A stretch of 14,212 nt of DNA, taken from Ruminococcaceae bacterium UBA1320 (GTDB lineage: Bacteria; Bacillota; Clostridia; Oscillospirales; Ethanoligenentaceae). This document shows, one piece after another, positions 8,145 to 14,172 of this stretch; the stretch's first letter is position 1; each line of letters opens with the position of its first letter. The notes beneath the pieces were generated by a model. It had not been told where the DNA came from and ran no database searches. It saw only the letters and a list, made by a program, of their open reading frames with translations. The stretch spans positions 1 through 14,212 of the forward strand of contig DBTI01000303.1 in assembly GCA_002306975.1 (NCBI GenBank). Reading direction: 5' to 3'. Made by a program: the position numbers and the translations under genes.

Positions 8145-9685
8145 TGGAACTCTATCTTGACGGGCACGACCTCACTTATGAGATGCAATCGCTTTGCTTT
8201 GCATTTTTTCCGGGTGAATCGGTCACTTGTAAGCCTGTTGCTTATAAAACGGTTGAAAAAGTCGAAAAGCCTTGCGGCGAACAAAATAACGATTTTGTAT
8301 ATACACGTATTCGCAGGCACTCCGCGACAAAGGTTTCGGCGCTTGTCTGCGTTTTCCACGGCGGAAAAACCGCACGCGAAGGCGAACAGGTTGCGCTGAC
8401 CGACGCCGCCGACAGCCACGCCTTCAAGCGGGAATGTGAATACGCCCTGGGTAGGGCCTTATACCGCGCCTCCACACGTCTCACAGGCGTTTGCCCGCCC
8501 TGGGGCATACTTACAGGCATACGCCCCGTCAAGCTCGCCCGGTCGCGCCTGAGCGCCGGAATGACGGCTGATGCCATCGTTGGCGATCTTAAAAAGCAGT
8601 ATTACACAACCACTGAGAAATCACGTCTTTGCATCGAGGCGGCGCACGAGGAGGAACGCATTGTTTCTCTTTCACGTCCCGACTCCGCAAGCCTTTATAT
8701 ATCAATCCCCTTTTGCCCTTCACGCTGCCTTTACTGCTCGTTTATTTCACACGACGTTGAAAAGACGGCGAAACTGCTGCCTGATTATGTACGCCTTTTG
8801 TGCGAGGAGCTTGCCTGCACCGGCGCGCTCGTAAACGAGCTCGGCCTGCGCCTTGAAACAATTTATATCGGCGGCGGCACACCGACAGTCTTAAACGCCG
8901 AACAGCTTGACGCCATTATGGGCGCTGTAAAAAAATCGTTCAAACTGGACCGGCTGCGGGAATATACTGTAGAAGCCGGCCGCCCCGACACCATAACGCG
9001 CGAAAAACTTGACGCGATCATGAAAGGCGGAGCGAACCGCATAAGCATAAACCCGCAGACACTTGACGATGCTATACTCAGGCGCGTCGGGCGAAACCAC
9101 ACCGCCGCGCAGATTTTCGAGGCTTTTCACCTCGCGAAAAGCGTTGGTGTGCCGTCCGTTAACATGGATCTTATTGCAGGGCTGCCCGGTGACACTGTAC
9201 AGGGCTTTGACCGCACGCTCAACGGTGTGCTCTCCCTCAACCCCGAAGCCGTCACCGTCCACACCCTCGCCATGAAACGCGCGTCAAGGCTCGTTACCTC
9301 CGGCGGCGGCATGTATGACGCCGCGGGCGGCGAAGTCGGCGCAATGTTAAACAGCGCGGGGTGCAGGCTTTCCGGCGCCGGGTACGCACCATATTATCTT
9401 TATCGTCAAAAGAACACGCTCGGCGGTCTTGAAAACATCGGTTTTGCAAAGCCCGGCTTTGAGGGGCTTTACAATATCTTTATCATGGATGAAACGCATT
9501 CCATACTTTCCGCCGGCGCGGGCGGCGTCACAAAGCTGCGGCAGCCTCACGGCGGGCTTATTGAGCGTGTTTTCAACTTTAAGTATCCCTATGAATACAT
9601 TTCACGTTTTGGCGAAATAATTGACCGAAAGAAAAAGGTGAAAGAATTTTATGCCAGTTACAGTATTGACAATAGGCAGGGCTAA
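8144..9685 (+). CDS. hemZ: HemZ-type radical SAM protein (oxygen-independent coproporphyrinogen III oxidase family)
   Basis: A radical SAM protein of 513 residues. The 4Fe-4S motif is CPSRCLYC (Cys191, Cys195, Cys198), followed by IYIGGGTPTVL, which belongs to the SAM-binding region of the HemN/HemW/HemZ family. The roughly 180-residue extension before the radical SAM domain, with PPWGILTGIRPVKLARSRL, is characteristic of HemZ rather than HemN or HemW. HemZ is annotated as coproporphyrinogen dehydrogenase, but its activity is less certain than that of HemN. No other heme gene is present here. AGGAG at 8130-8134 lies 9 nt upstream of the ATG, which overlaps the preceding stop. The 3' end overlaps the following kinase gene by 35 nt, giving a coupled three-gene unit. 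Confidence 0.9.
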   Translation: MELYLDGHDLTYEMQSLCFAFFPGESVTCKPVAYKTVEKVEKPCGEQNNDFVYTRIRRHSATKVSALVCVFHGGKTAREGEQVALTDAADSHAFKRECEYALGRALYRASTRLTGVCPPWGILTGIRPVKLARSRLSAGMTADAIVGDLKKQYYTTTEKSRLCIEAAHEEERIVSLSRPDSASLYISIPFCPSRCLYCSFISHDVEKTAKLLPDYVRLLCEELACTGALVNELGLRLETIYIGGGTPTVLNAEQLDAIMGAVKKSFKLDRLREYTVEAGRPDTITREKLDAIMKGGANRISINPQTLDDAILRRVGRNHTAAQIFEAFHLAKSVGVPSVNMDLIAGLPGDTVQGFDRTLNGVLSLNPEAVTVHTLAMKRASRLVTSGGGMYDAAGGEVGAMLNSAGCRLSGAGYAPYYLYRQKNTLGGLENIGFAKPGFEGLYNIFIMDETHSILSAGAGGVTKLRQPHGGLIERVFNFKYPYEYISRFGEIIDRKKKVKEFYASYSIDNRQG

Positions 9686-10616
9686 AGTCCGCGTTAGCGA
9701 TGTCAATCAAAAAGCAAAGGAAGACGGCGAGGGCCTATTTAACCTTTGCAATGAAAAATACGAAAAGAAAATAGACGTAATCGCGCGCCAGATTGCCGAA
9801 GACACGTCAAAAGCGCGGATCATCATGCTTTCCGGCCCTTCCGCCTCCGGCAAGACGACAACCTCGTTAAAGCTTCAAAACGCGCTTAAAACGCTCGGCT
9901 GCGGCGCGGTCGCCATCTCGATGGACGATTTTTTCAAAAACCGTGAGGATACACCCGTTTTGCCGGACGGCACAAGGGATTATGAATCCTCGTCGGCGCT
10001 TGATACCGCTCTTTTAAAGGAAACACTCGGCGAACTTATCTCAACAGGAAAATCCAAAATCCCTGTTTTTAATTTTAAACGCGGCCACCGCTTGGATGAA
10101 TTTCGTGATGTAATTCTTGATAAAGGGCATGTCGCCGTTGTCGAGGGGCTTCACGCGCTCAACCCTGATATCACGGGGCTTTTGCCCGCCGGGGCTATAA
10201 TGAAGCTGTATGTCAGCGTAAGCTCCGACTTTATTAACGATAACGGAGACGTCGTGCTTTGCGCGCGCGACGTAAGGCTGATCCGCCGCACAATACGCGA
10301 CTTTCATTTTCGCGGCTCCAATGTTGAAAGCACGCTGGATATCTGGGACGCGGTCTGCCGCGGCGAGGATCTTTATGTAAGACCGTATAAAAAATATGCC
10401 GATATTACGGTAAATTCCGCGCTTAGCTGTGAGCCCTGTCTTTTCCGTGAAACCGCCGAGGAGCTTTTTGGCGCTATCGGTCAGGAAAGCGCACACGCGC
10501 AGCTTGTCAAGCATGTTCTTGATGGCCTTCAGGCTTTTGAGCCTCTTTCTCCGTCCGTTATGCCGGGGACCTGCGTTTTGCGTGAGTTTTACGGCGACAG
10601 CGATTATTACAAATAA
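9651..10616 (+). CDS. Uridine kinase-like nucleoside kinase (P-loop, phosphoribulokinase/uridine kinase superfamily)
   Basis: The 321-residue protein has a Walker A motif GPSASGKT (62-69), a catalytic-type segment ISMDDFFKNRED (about residues 88-99), FNFKRGHR, a second phosphate-binding and base region VVEGLHALNP, and RDVRLIRRTIRDFHFRG, which corresponds to the lid of uridine kinases. The likely reaction is ATP-dependent phosphorylation of a nucleoside. The clostridial relatives I recall are longer (about 550 residues) with a TGS and ThrRS-like N-terminal region; here only about 55 residues precede the P-loop. ATG 9651 has a modest AAGGTGAAAG-type site just upstream and lies inside the hemZ 3' end, indicating coupling. 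The sequence continues in frame to a normal C-terminus, so no frameshift is seen after the start. Confidence 0.82.
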   Translation: MPVTVLTIGRAKVRVSDVNQKAKEDGEGLFNLCNEKYEKKIDVIARQIAEDTSKARIIMLSGPSASGKTTTSLKLQNALKTLGCGAVAISMDDFFKNREDTPVLPDGTRDYESSSALDTALLKETLGELISTGKSKIPVFNFKRGHRLDEFRDVILDKGHVAVVEGLHALNPDITGLLPAGAIMKLYVSVSSDFINDNGDVVLCARDVRLIRRTIRDFHFRGSNVESTLDIWDAVCRGEDLYVRPYKKYADITVNSALSCEPCLFRETAEELFGAIGQESAHAQLVKHVLDGLQAFEPLSPSVMPGTCVLREFYGDSDYYK

Positions 10617-10681
10617 ATCGGGGATTATCCATATATAATTGAAAAACTGCAAAAAAAATGCGCCTCACACCGCAGGATATC

Positions 10682-10710
10682 TTGTGTTTACAGGAAATAA
10701 ATGATATACT
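10682..10710 (+). promoter_or_regulatory. Extended -10 promoter for the zinc-ribbon gene
   Basis: TTGTGT (10682-10687) and TATACT (10705-10710) are 17 nt apart, and the -10 is preceded by TG at the extended position (TGATATACT). It sits in the 124-nt gap after the kinase, about 30 nt before the start codon. Confidence 0.6.
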
Positions 10711-10740
10711 CTTTTAAAAAGTAATGCGTAAGGAGTGATT

Positions 10741-11100
10741 ATGGTGGGTGTTTTTGAAGAAGCTGTTATCAATGCAAAAGGCGCGGCCGATTATGTCGGC
10801 AAAAAAACAGGCGAATTTGTCGAACTTTCAAAGCTCAGGATCGCGGCGTCCGAGGTTGAAAAGAAAATCGATTACGAGTATCTTGAACTTGGCAAAATGG
10901 TTTATAAGGCAGCGAAGGAACACACGGACTGCACAGAATATGTCGGAGAAAAGGCGGCGGCTATCGACGCGCTTTTCGTTGAGCACGCTGAGCTTTCCCA
11001 CAAGATAAGCGATCTGCGCAATTTGAAAAAATGTTCGCAGTGCGCCTATGAAAACCCACAGGAAGCTGATTACTGCCTTAAATGCGGAACAAAACTCTGA
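10741..11100 (+). CDS. Small zinc-ribbon domain protein with helical N-terminal region
   Basis: The protein has 119 residues from ATG 10741 (GTG 10744 is possible; AAGGAG at 10730-10735 fits either). Residues 1-95 are rich in Lys, Glu and Ala and are probably alpha-helical or coiled coil, including KLRIAASEVEKKIDYEYLELGKMVYKA. The C-terminus forms a zinc ribbon with CSQC (about 98-101) and CLKCG (about 112-116). Proteins of this kind are widespread in Clostridia and have no assigned function that I know. No signal peptide or membrane segment is seen. It has its own promoter and is probably a single-gene unit; no clear terminator follows before the mazG promoter. Confidence 0.8.
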   Translation: MVGVFEEAVINAKGAADYVGKKTGEFVELSKLRIAASEVEKKIDYEYLELGKMVYKAAKEHTDCTEYVGEKAAAIDALFVEHAELSHKISDLRNLKKCSQCAYENPQEADYCLKCGTKL

Positions 11101-11127
11101 TTTTTTACTGTAATTTTCATATAGCTC

Positions 11128-11156
11128 TTGATAATTTTGGCGTTTTGGTTTAATAT
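11128..11156 (+). promoter_or_regulatory. Sigma-A-like promoter for mazG-hup-rqcP
   Basis: TTGATA (11128-11133) and TAATAT (11151-11156) are 17 nt apart, close to consensus. Transcription would start near 11163, giving a leader of about 147 nt before mazG. Confidence 0.7.
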
Positions 11157-11179
11157 TATCATAATATTTACTATATGCA

Positions 11180-11301
11180 CCAAAACAATCAAATTTTCAC
11201 ATCATGCCTTTTCAGGCTGTGTATAACACGATGGCTTTGCGGTATATTAATCGTGATTAACGTAGGCATTGAGTCGGTTTTTTAATATCGCATTGTTTTG
11301 G
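11180..11301 (+). promoter_or_regulatory. Structured leader of mazG, closed by a 10-bp stem reaching the ribosome binding site
   Basis: CCAAAACAAT (11180-11189) is a perfect reverse complement of ATTGTTTTGG (11292-11301). The 3' strand covers the first bases of the only plausible Shine-Dalgarno sequence, GGGGT at 11300-11304. Small hairpins lie inside: 11206-11217 (GCCT/AGGC) and 11219-11229 (GTGT/ACAC). A dyad TTAATC-GT-GATTAA spans 11247-11260 and could instead be a protein operator. No known riboswitch class was recognised. Confidence 0.4.
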
Positions 11302-11309
11302 GGTAAACT

Positions 11310-12125
11310 ATGATTAAAGGTTTTGAGTTCAAAGAAAACTACGATTTTGACGACCTTGTGAATATTGTCAAGGTTCTCAGAAGCCCGGGCGGCTGCCCGT
11401 GGGATATAGAGCAGACGCATAAATCCATCAGGGCGAATTTCATCGAGGAGACCTATGAGGTCATTGAGGCTATCGATACCGATGATGAAGCGCTTTTGCG
11501 CGAAGAACTTGGCGACGTAATGTTGCAGGTTGCCCTTCACGCTCAGATGGAAACCGAAAAAGGTTCTTTTGACATCGGCGATGTGGCTGACGGCATATGC
11601 AAAAAACTGATTGTCCGCCATCCGCACGTTTTTGGTGATGTAAAAGCAAACACTACCGGCGAAGTGCTCAAAAACTGGGACGAAATCAAAAAGCGCACCA
11701 AAGGGCAAAGCTCCCAGACTGAGGTTATGGAAACAGTGCCGCGCGTGCTGCCCTCACTTATGCGCAGCAGCAAGGTACAGCAAAAGGCTGCGCGCTCCGG
11801 ATTTGACTGGCCGGATATTTCCGGTGCTGTCGAAAAAGTTCACGAAGAGCTTGGCGAGCTTGAGTCGGAGATTACGCGGGGCGACAATAAAGCCGGCGCG
11901 GCAGAGCTTGGCGATTTACTTTTCGCCGTCGTAAATATCGCACGTTTTATCGATGCGGAGCCGGAGGAAGCGCTGACGGCTTCCTGTGACAAATTCATAA
12001 AACGTTTCGCACTCTGCGAAAAATTCGCCACAGAGTCGGGCAGAGAGCTGAAGTCGATGACTGCAGAAGAGCTTGACACACTGTGGGGAAAAGCAAAAGA
12101 CGTGTTGCAATCCGAAACGGAATAG
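11310..12125 (+). CDS. mazG: Nucleoside triphosphate pyrophosphohydrolase MazG
   Basis: MazG hydrolyses NTPs and dNTPs to monophosphates and pyrophosphate, cleaning aberrant nucleotides. The 271-residue protein has two MazG domains in tandem, as in E. coli MazG. The first carries GGCPWDIEQTH, EETYE and EELGDVMLQVALHAQ; the second EELGELESEI and ELGDLLFAVVNIARF, giving two metal-binding EExxE plus ExxD sets. A middle segment (VLPSLMRSSKVQQKAARSGFDW) is also typical of the family. Some relatives carry an N-terminal tetrapyrrole methylase domain (YabN); it is absent here. The ribosome binding site (GGGGT, 5 nt spacing) is weak and may be masked by the leader stem. The mazG-hup-rqcP order matches the yabN-yabO neighbourhood of other Firmicutes. 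Confidence 0.95.
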   Translation: MIKGFEFKENYDFDDLVNIVKVLRSPGGCPWDIEQTHKSIRANFIEETYEVIEAIDTDDEALLREELGDVMLQVALHAQMETEKGSFDIGDVADGICKKLIVRHPHVFGDVKANTTGEVLKNWDEIKKRTKGQSSQTEVMETVPRVLPSLMRSSKVQQKAARSGFDWPDISGAVEKVHEELGELESEITRGDNKAGAAELGDLLFAVVNIARFIDAEPEEALTASCDKFIKRFALCEKFATESGRELKSMTAEELDTLWGKAKDVLQSETE

Positions 12126-12173
12126 ACCGTAACAGGATTTCAATAAGATAAGCAAAAATTGGAGGGAAATATA

Positions 12174-12449
12174 ATGACTAAAACAGAACTTGTTTCAAAA
12201 GTAGCGGAAAAGGCGGGTCTTTCAAAGAAGGACGCCGAAAAATCTACAGCGGCAGTTATTGATTCCATCGTCGAGACACTCGCTGGCGGTGATAAGGTTC
12301 AGCTTGTCGGCTTCGGTACATTCGAAGTTCACCACCGTCCGGAGCGCGTCGGTCACAACCCACGCACAAAAGAAGAGATTACAATTCCAGAATCAGATTA
12401 TCCTGTGTTTAAAGCAGGCAAATCCTTTAAGGACGCTGTCGCAAAATAA
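12174..12449 (+). CDS. hup: HU family nucleoid DNA-binding protein
   Basis: This 91-residue histone-like protein forms dimers that bend and compact DNA. It shows the helical body (MTKTELVSKVAEKAGLSKKDAEK), the strand VQLVGFGTFEVHHRPERVGHNPRT with the GFGTFE signature, the DNA-embracing arm with a proline near its tip, and FKAGKSFKDAV at the end. ATG 12174 is preceded by GGAGGG (12161-12166), one of the strongest sites in the window, in line with high expression. An in-frame TTG at 12159 lies at that site and is not a likely start. It sits 48 nt after mazG and 29 nt before rqcP. Confidence 0.96.
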   Translation: MTKTELVSKVAEKAGLSKKDAEKSTAAVIDSIVETLAGGDKVQLVGFGTFEVHHRPERVGHNPRTKEEITIPESDYPVFKAGKSFKDAVAK

Positions 12450-12478
12450 TCAGCGCTTCCTTGCATGGTGAAAAATTT

Positions 12479-12727
12479 ATGAGGCTTGATAAATATCTTA
12501 AGGTTTCCCGCCTCATCAAGCGCCGCACCGTCGCAAATGACGCCTGCGACGCCGGGCGTGTCTGTGTCAATGACAAGCCGGCACGCGCGTCCTATGAGGT
12601 AAAGCCGGGTGACATGATCGTTTTGTCGCTCGGAGCGCACAAACTTGCTGTTGAGGTGCTTGAAGTAAACGAGTACGCAACCAAGGAAGGCGCAACGTCA
12701 CTGTACCGCGTAATCGAACAAAATTGA
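12479..12727 (+). CDS. rqcP: S4-domain RNA-binding protein RqcP (YabO/HslR-like)
   Basis: The 82-residue protein is essentially one S4 domain: MRLDKYLKVSRLIKRRTVANDACDAGRVCVND, then KPARASYEVKPGDMIVL. In B. subtilis RqcP (YabO) binds obstructed 50S subunits and helps RqcH add C-terminal alanine tails in ribosome quality control; that function is carried over by homology and by the position after mazG. The ATG at 12479 has GGTGA (12467-12471) upstream; the in-frame TTG at 12461 would leave the S4 domain with an unusual extension. The yabP, yabQ and divIC genes that often follow are missing; a terminator begins 8 nt after the stop codon. Confidence 0.9.
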   Translation: MRLDKYLKVSRLIKRRTVANDACDAGRVCVNDKPARASYEVKPGDMIVLSLGAHKLAVEVLEVNEYATKEGATSLYRVIEQN

Positions 12728-12734
12728 GCGGTTG

Positions 12735-12785
12735 GCGGCATAACAGATTGGTGCTATGGCACACATCTGTTATGCCGCTTTTGTT
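12735..12785 (+). terminator. Strong Rho-independent terminator of mazG-hup-rqcP
   Basis: A perfect 14-bp stem pairs 12735-12748 (GCGGCATAACAGAT) with 12765-12778, with a 16-nt loop, followed directly by TTTTGTTTTG. It is the clearest terminator in the window. Confidence 0.95.
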
Positions 12786-12848
12786 TTGTTTATTCCGGTT
12801 TGAAAATAAGCGTTGTGCAGTTTGAACTTTGACGTTTACATCCGATTT

Positions 12849-12861
12849 GCGGTTCCTTTCT
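12849..12861. repeat. 13-nt inverted copy of 13294-13306
   Basis: GCGGTTCCTTTCT here is the exact reverse complement of 13294-13306. The latter already forms the 3' arm of a local hairpin (13276-13303), so the two pairings would compete. Just after it, CGCCAAAGCG (12865-12874) recurs directly at 13396-13405. These short repeats flank the structured region. Chance is possible, though less so for 13 exact bases within 450 nt. Confidence 0.6.
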
Positions 12862-12924
12862 TGACGCCAAAGCGCCCGATTCGACGCGTGCCTATAAGGT
12901 AAATATAAGATTAAAGTTCTAAGA

Positions 12925-12993
12925 TACTCTTTAAATGAGAACTGCGAAATCACAGAAAGAGTAGCATTTAAAGCAAATTAGAAATCAATTTGC
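12925..12993 (+). other. Cluster of overlapping inverted repeats in the gene-free region
   Basis: Three exact inverted repeats occur together: 12925-12932 with 12956-12963 (TACTCTTT/AAAGAGTA), 12929-12937 with 12965-12973 (CTTTAAATG/CATTTAAAG), and 12973-12979 with 12987-12993 (GCAAATT/AATTTGC, 7-nt loop). The first two overlap and exclude each other. The segment is AT-rich; no clear promoter was found, and it may be the 5' part of the RNA that follows. Confidence 0.4.
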
Positions 12994-13027
12994 AAAAAAG
13001 AGCCACAGAAGAGGCAATTATCTCTTG

Positions 13028-13199
13028 CTACTTTATAGCCACGCAACTGCGGAGGGCACGAAAGCATCGGACAAGAATGGGAAGAGCACGGAGGGAACCG
13101 AAAACAAAACGGCGAAGCCTTTTGTTTTCGGAGCAAAGGCACTGATGTCTGAGCATAACGCGAGTTTCAGTGCCTTTGCTCCGAGAGGGCTATAAGTAG
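13028..13199 (+). ncRNA. Candidate structured noncoding RNA (multi-hairpin domain closed by a long stem)
   Basis: A closing stem pairs 13028-13040 with 13188-13199: 12 pairs and one bulged T. Inside are a purine-rich segment (13041-13097) with a small CGC/GCG hairpin at 13042-13051 and GGAGGGCACGAAAGC. Then comes hairpin A, 13098-13109 with 13120-13131, continuing over a bulged C to GGC-GAA-GCC. Hairpin B pairs 13131-13145 with 13167-13181 (15 exact pairs, up to 17 if it takes CGG from A). No long ORF explains the segment on either strand. The architecture suits a compact folded RNA. From memory it could belong to the raiA class of Firmicutes RNAs, but no raiA gene is next to it and I could not compare with a model. 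The + strand is assumed from the direction of all genes. Confidence 0.6.
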
Positions 13200-13201
13200 A
13201 G

Positions 13202-13325
13202 CGGTAACGTACTTGTTCGTGACCGGAGTGGGTGCCCTCACCGCGGGTCGAGGGCGGCAGCCCCGCGGTTCTTTAGTTCCTTTCTGTCCGCACAGAAAGG
13301 AACCGCCCGCCACGGCGTGAGTGGC
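13202..13325 (+). ncRNA. Array of four hairpins directly after the closed RNA domain
   Basis: Successive inverted repeats are: 13202-13209 with 13218-13225 (CGGTAACG/CGTGACCG, one mismatch, 8-nt loop); 13240-13247 with 13262-13269 (ACCGCGGG/CCCGCGGT); 13276-13287 with 13292-13303 (12 exact pairs, loop CCGC); and 13309-13313 with 13321-13325 (GCCAC/GTGGC). GCCCTC (13234-13239) can also pair with GAGGGC (13250-13255), interleaved with the second hairpin, so pseudoknot or alternative folding is possible. It may be the 3' part of the preceding RNA or a separate dispersed element. No T-run terminator follows any stem. Confidence 0.5.
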
Positions 13326-13461
13326 AAAGAGGTCTTTTGAAGAATGTTCTTTTAAGACAAGAATAAATAAGAACAACCTCCAGTCGCGACGTAAGCGCCA
13401 AAGCGGTTATTAAAACAAACACTCTAATAATGTAATTATCAACCTTTTTCCACATCAAGTC
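13326..13461. other. Remaining spacer before the pduL promoter
   Basis: This AT-rich stretch contains GTCTT/AAGAC ends around a short AAGAA-TG-TTCTT dyad near 13333-13359, and the direct repeat CGCCAAAGCG at 13396-13405. No gene is seen. The reverse-strand open frames crossing 13167-13458 read through palindromic RNA-like sequence and show no family features. Confidence 0.4.
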
Positions 13462-13490
13462 TTGAAAAAAAACTCATTAAAGTTTAAAAT
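13462..13490 (+). promoter_or_regulatory. Sigma-A-like promoter for pduL
   Basis: TTGAAA (13462-13467) and TAAAAT (13485-13490) are separated by exactly 17 nt. Start of transcription is expected near 13497, about 5 nt before the leader structure; TAATAT at 13493-13498 is a possible alternative -10. Confidence 0.7.
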
Positions 13491-13501
13491 GATAATATAG
13501 A

Positions 13502-13565
13502 CTTTTCGGTTGCAGTTTGATCTTTTCTGACTGCGGCATAAAACCATGCCTTAAAAACCGAAAAG
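13502..13565 (+). promoter_or_regulatory. Three-way-junction RNA leader of pduL, class unknown
   Basis: P1 pairs 13502-13511 (CTTTTCGGTT) with 13556-13565 (AACCGAAAAG), 10 exact pairs. P2 pairs 13512-13516 with 13530-13534 (GCAGT/ACTGC), and P3 pairs 13535-13539 with 13546-13550 (GGCAT/ATGCC). P1-P2 and P2-P3 abut with no linker; only TTAAA (13551-13555) joins P3 to P1. The predicted transcription start is just upstream. The pduL ribosome binding site lies outside the stems. The joining sequences of purine riboswitches are absent and no other known class was recognised. Confidence 0.55.
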
Positions 13566-13602
13566 GAATATGAATGAATAAAGAAATCAGGAGATGTATT
13601 AA

Positions 13603-14172
13603 ATGCCTTCACGTACAATAACTATCGAAGCATCAGGTCGTCATGTGCACCTTTCGGCACAGGATTTAGAAACACTTTTCGGCAAGGGCTATGAGCTTAC
13701 CGCGAAAAAATGGCTTTCACAGCCGGGTCAATTCCTCTGCGAGGAGCGCGTCGGTATAACCGGCCCCAAAGGTTCCTTTGAACACACCGGTATCATCGGG
13801 CCTGTCAGAGCTGAATCTCAGGTTGAATTATCCTTCACAGACGCACGTTCAATCGGCGTCACCGCTCCTGTCCGCGAGTCAGGCGACCTTGACGGCAGCG
13901 CACCGATACACATCGTCGGGCCAAAGGGTGAAGTTGACATAAACAAGGGCGTTATCATCGCAAAGCGCCACATACACTTCACTCCGGAAGATGCTGAAAA
14001 ATACGGCGTAAAAGACAAGCAGATCGTCAACGTCAAGGTCGGCGGCGACCGCAGCCTTGTTTTCGGCGAGACAATCGTCCGCGTAAGCCCAAAATATGCA
14101 ACAGCAATGCACATCGATTTCGATGAAGCAAACGCAATCTGTGGCGAATCCACAGGCGAAATCATCGACTGA
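13603..14172 (+). CDS. pduL: PduL-type phosphate propanoyltransferase (phosphotransacylase)
   Basis: PduL interconverts acyl-CoA plus phosphate and acyl-phosphate plus CoA, allowing ATP formation with an acetate or propionate kinase. The 189-residue protein has the two zinc-binding His motifs, SGRHVHLS (near residues 11-18) and AKRHIHFTPEDAE (about 122-134), the repeated GITGPKGSFEHTGIIGP and HIVGPKGEVDI strands of the two beta barrels, and the C-terminal MHIDFDEANA with another His. ATG 13603 has AGGAG (13589-13593) 9 nt upstream. It begins right at the His motif, with no obvious microcompartment-targeting helix, and no shell-protein genes are in view. It probably acts as a cytosolic phosphotransacetylase replacing Pta, as in many Clostridia; the downstream partner lies outside the window. 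Confidence 0.93.
   Translation: MPSRTITIEASGRHVHLSAQDLETLFGKGYELTAKKWLSQPGQFLCEERVGITGPKGSFEHTGIIGPVRAESQVELSFTDARSIGVTAPVRESGDLDGSAPIHIVGPKGEVDINKGVIIAKRHIHFTPEDAEKYGVKDKQIVNVKVGGDRSLVFGETIVRVSPKYATAMHIDFDEANAICGESTGEIID

Noticed and set aside
12875..12900. GATTCGAC resembling the 5' region of tmRNA.
   Set aside because: No tRNA-like acceptor stem, no tag frame and no CCA-ending 3' part could be found downstream.
12567..12953. A reverse-strand open frame of 128 codons overlapping rqcP and the terminator.
   Set aside because: It is antisense to a clear S4-domain gene and crosses a strong terminator; its translation is rich in Arg, Leu and Cys with no family features.
13145..13195. A 16-codon ORF (MSEHNASFSAFAPRGL) starting inside the loop side of hairpin B.
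   Set aside because: There is no good ribosome binding site, and the frame lies wholly within stem sequences that explain its bases better. It cannot be excluded without homologues.
13167..13458. Two reverse-strand open frames of 61-69 codons across the hairpin array.
   Set aside because: They read through palindromes, have no ribosome binding site or recognisable domain, and run against all other genes.
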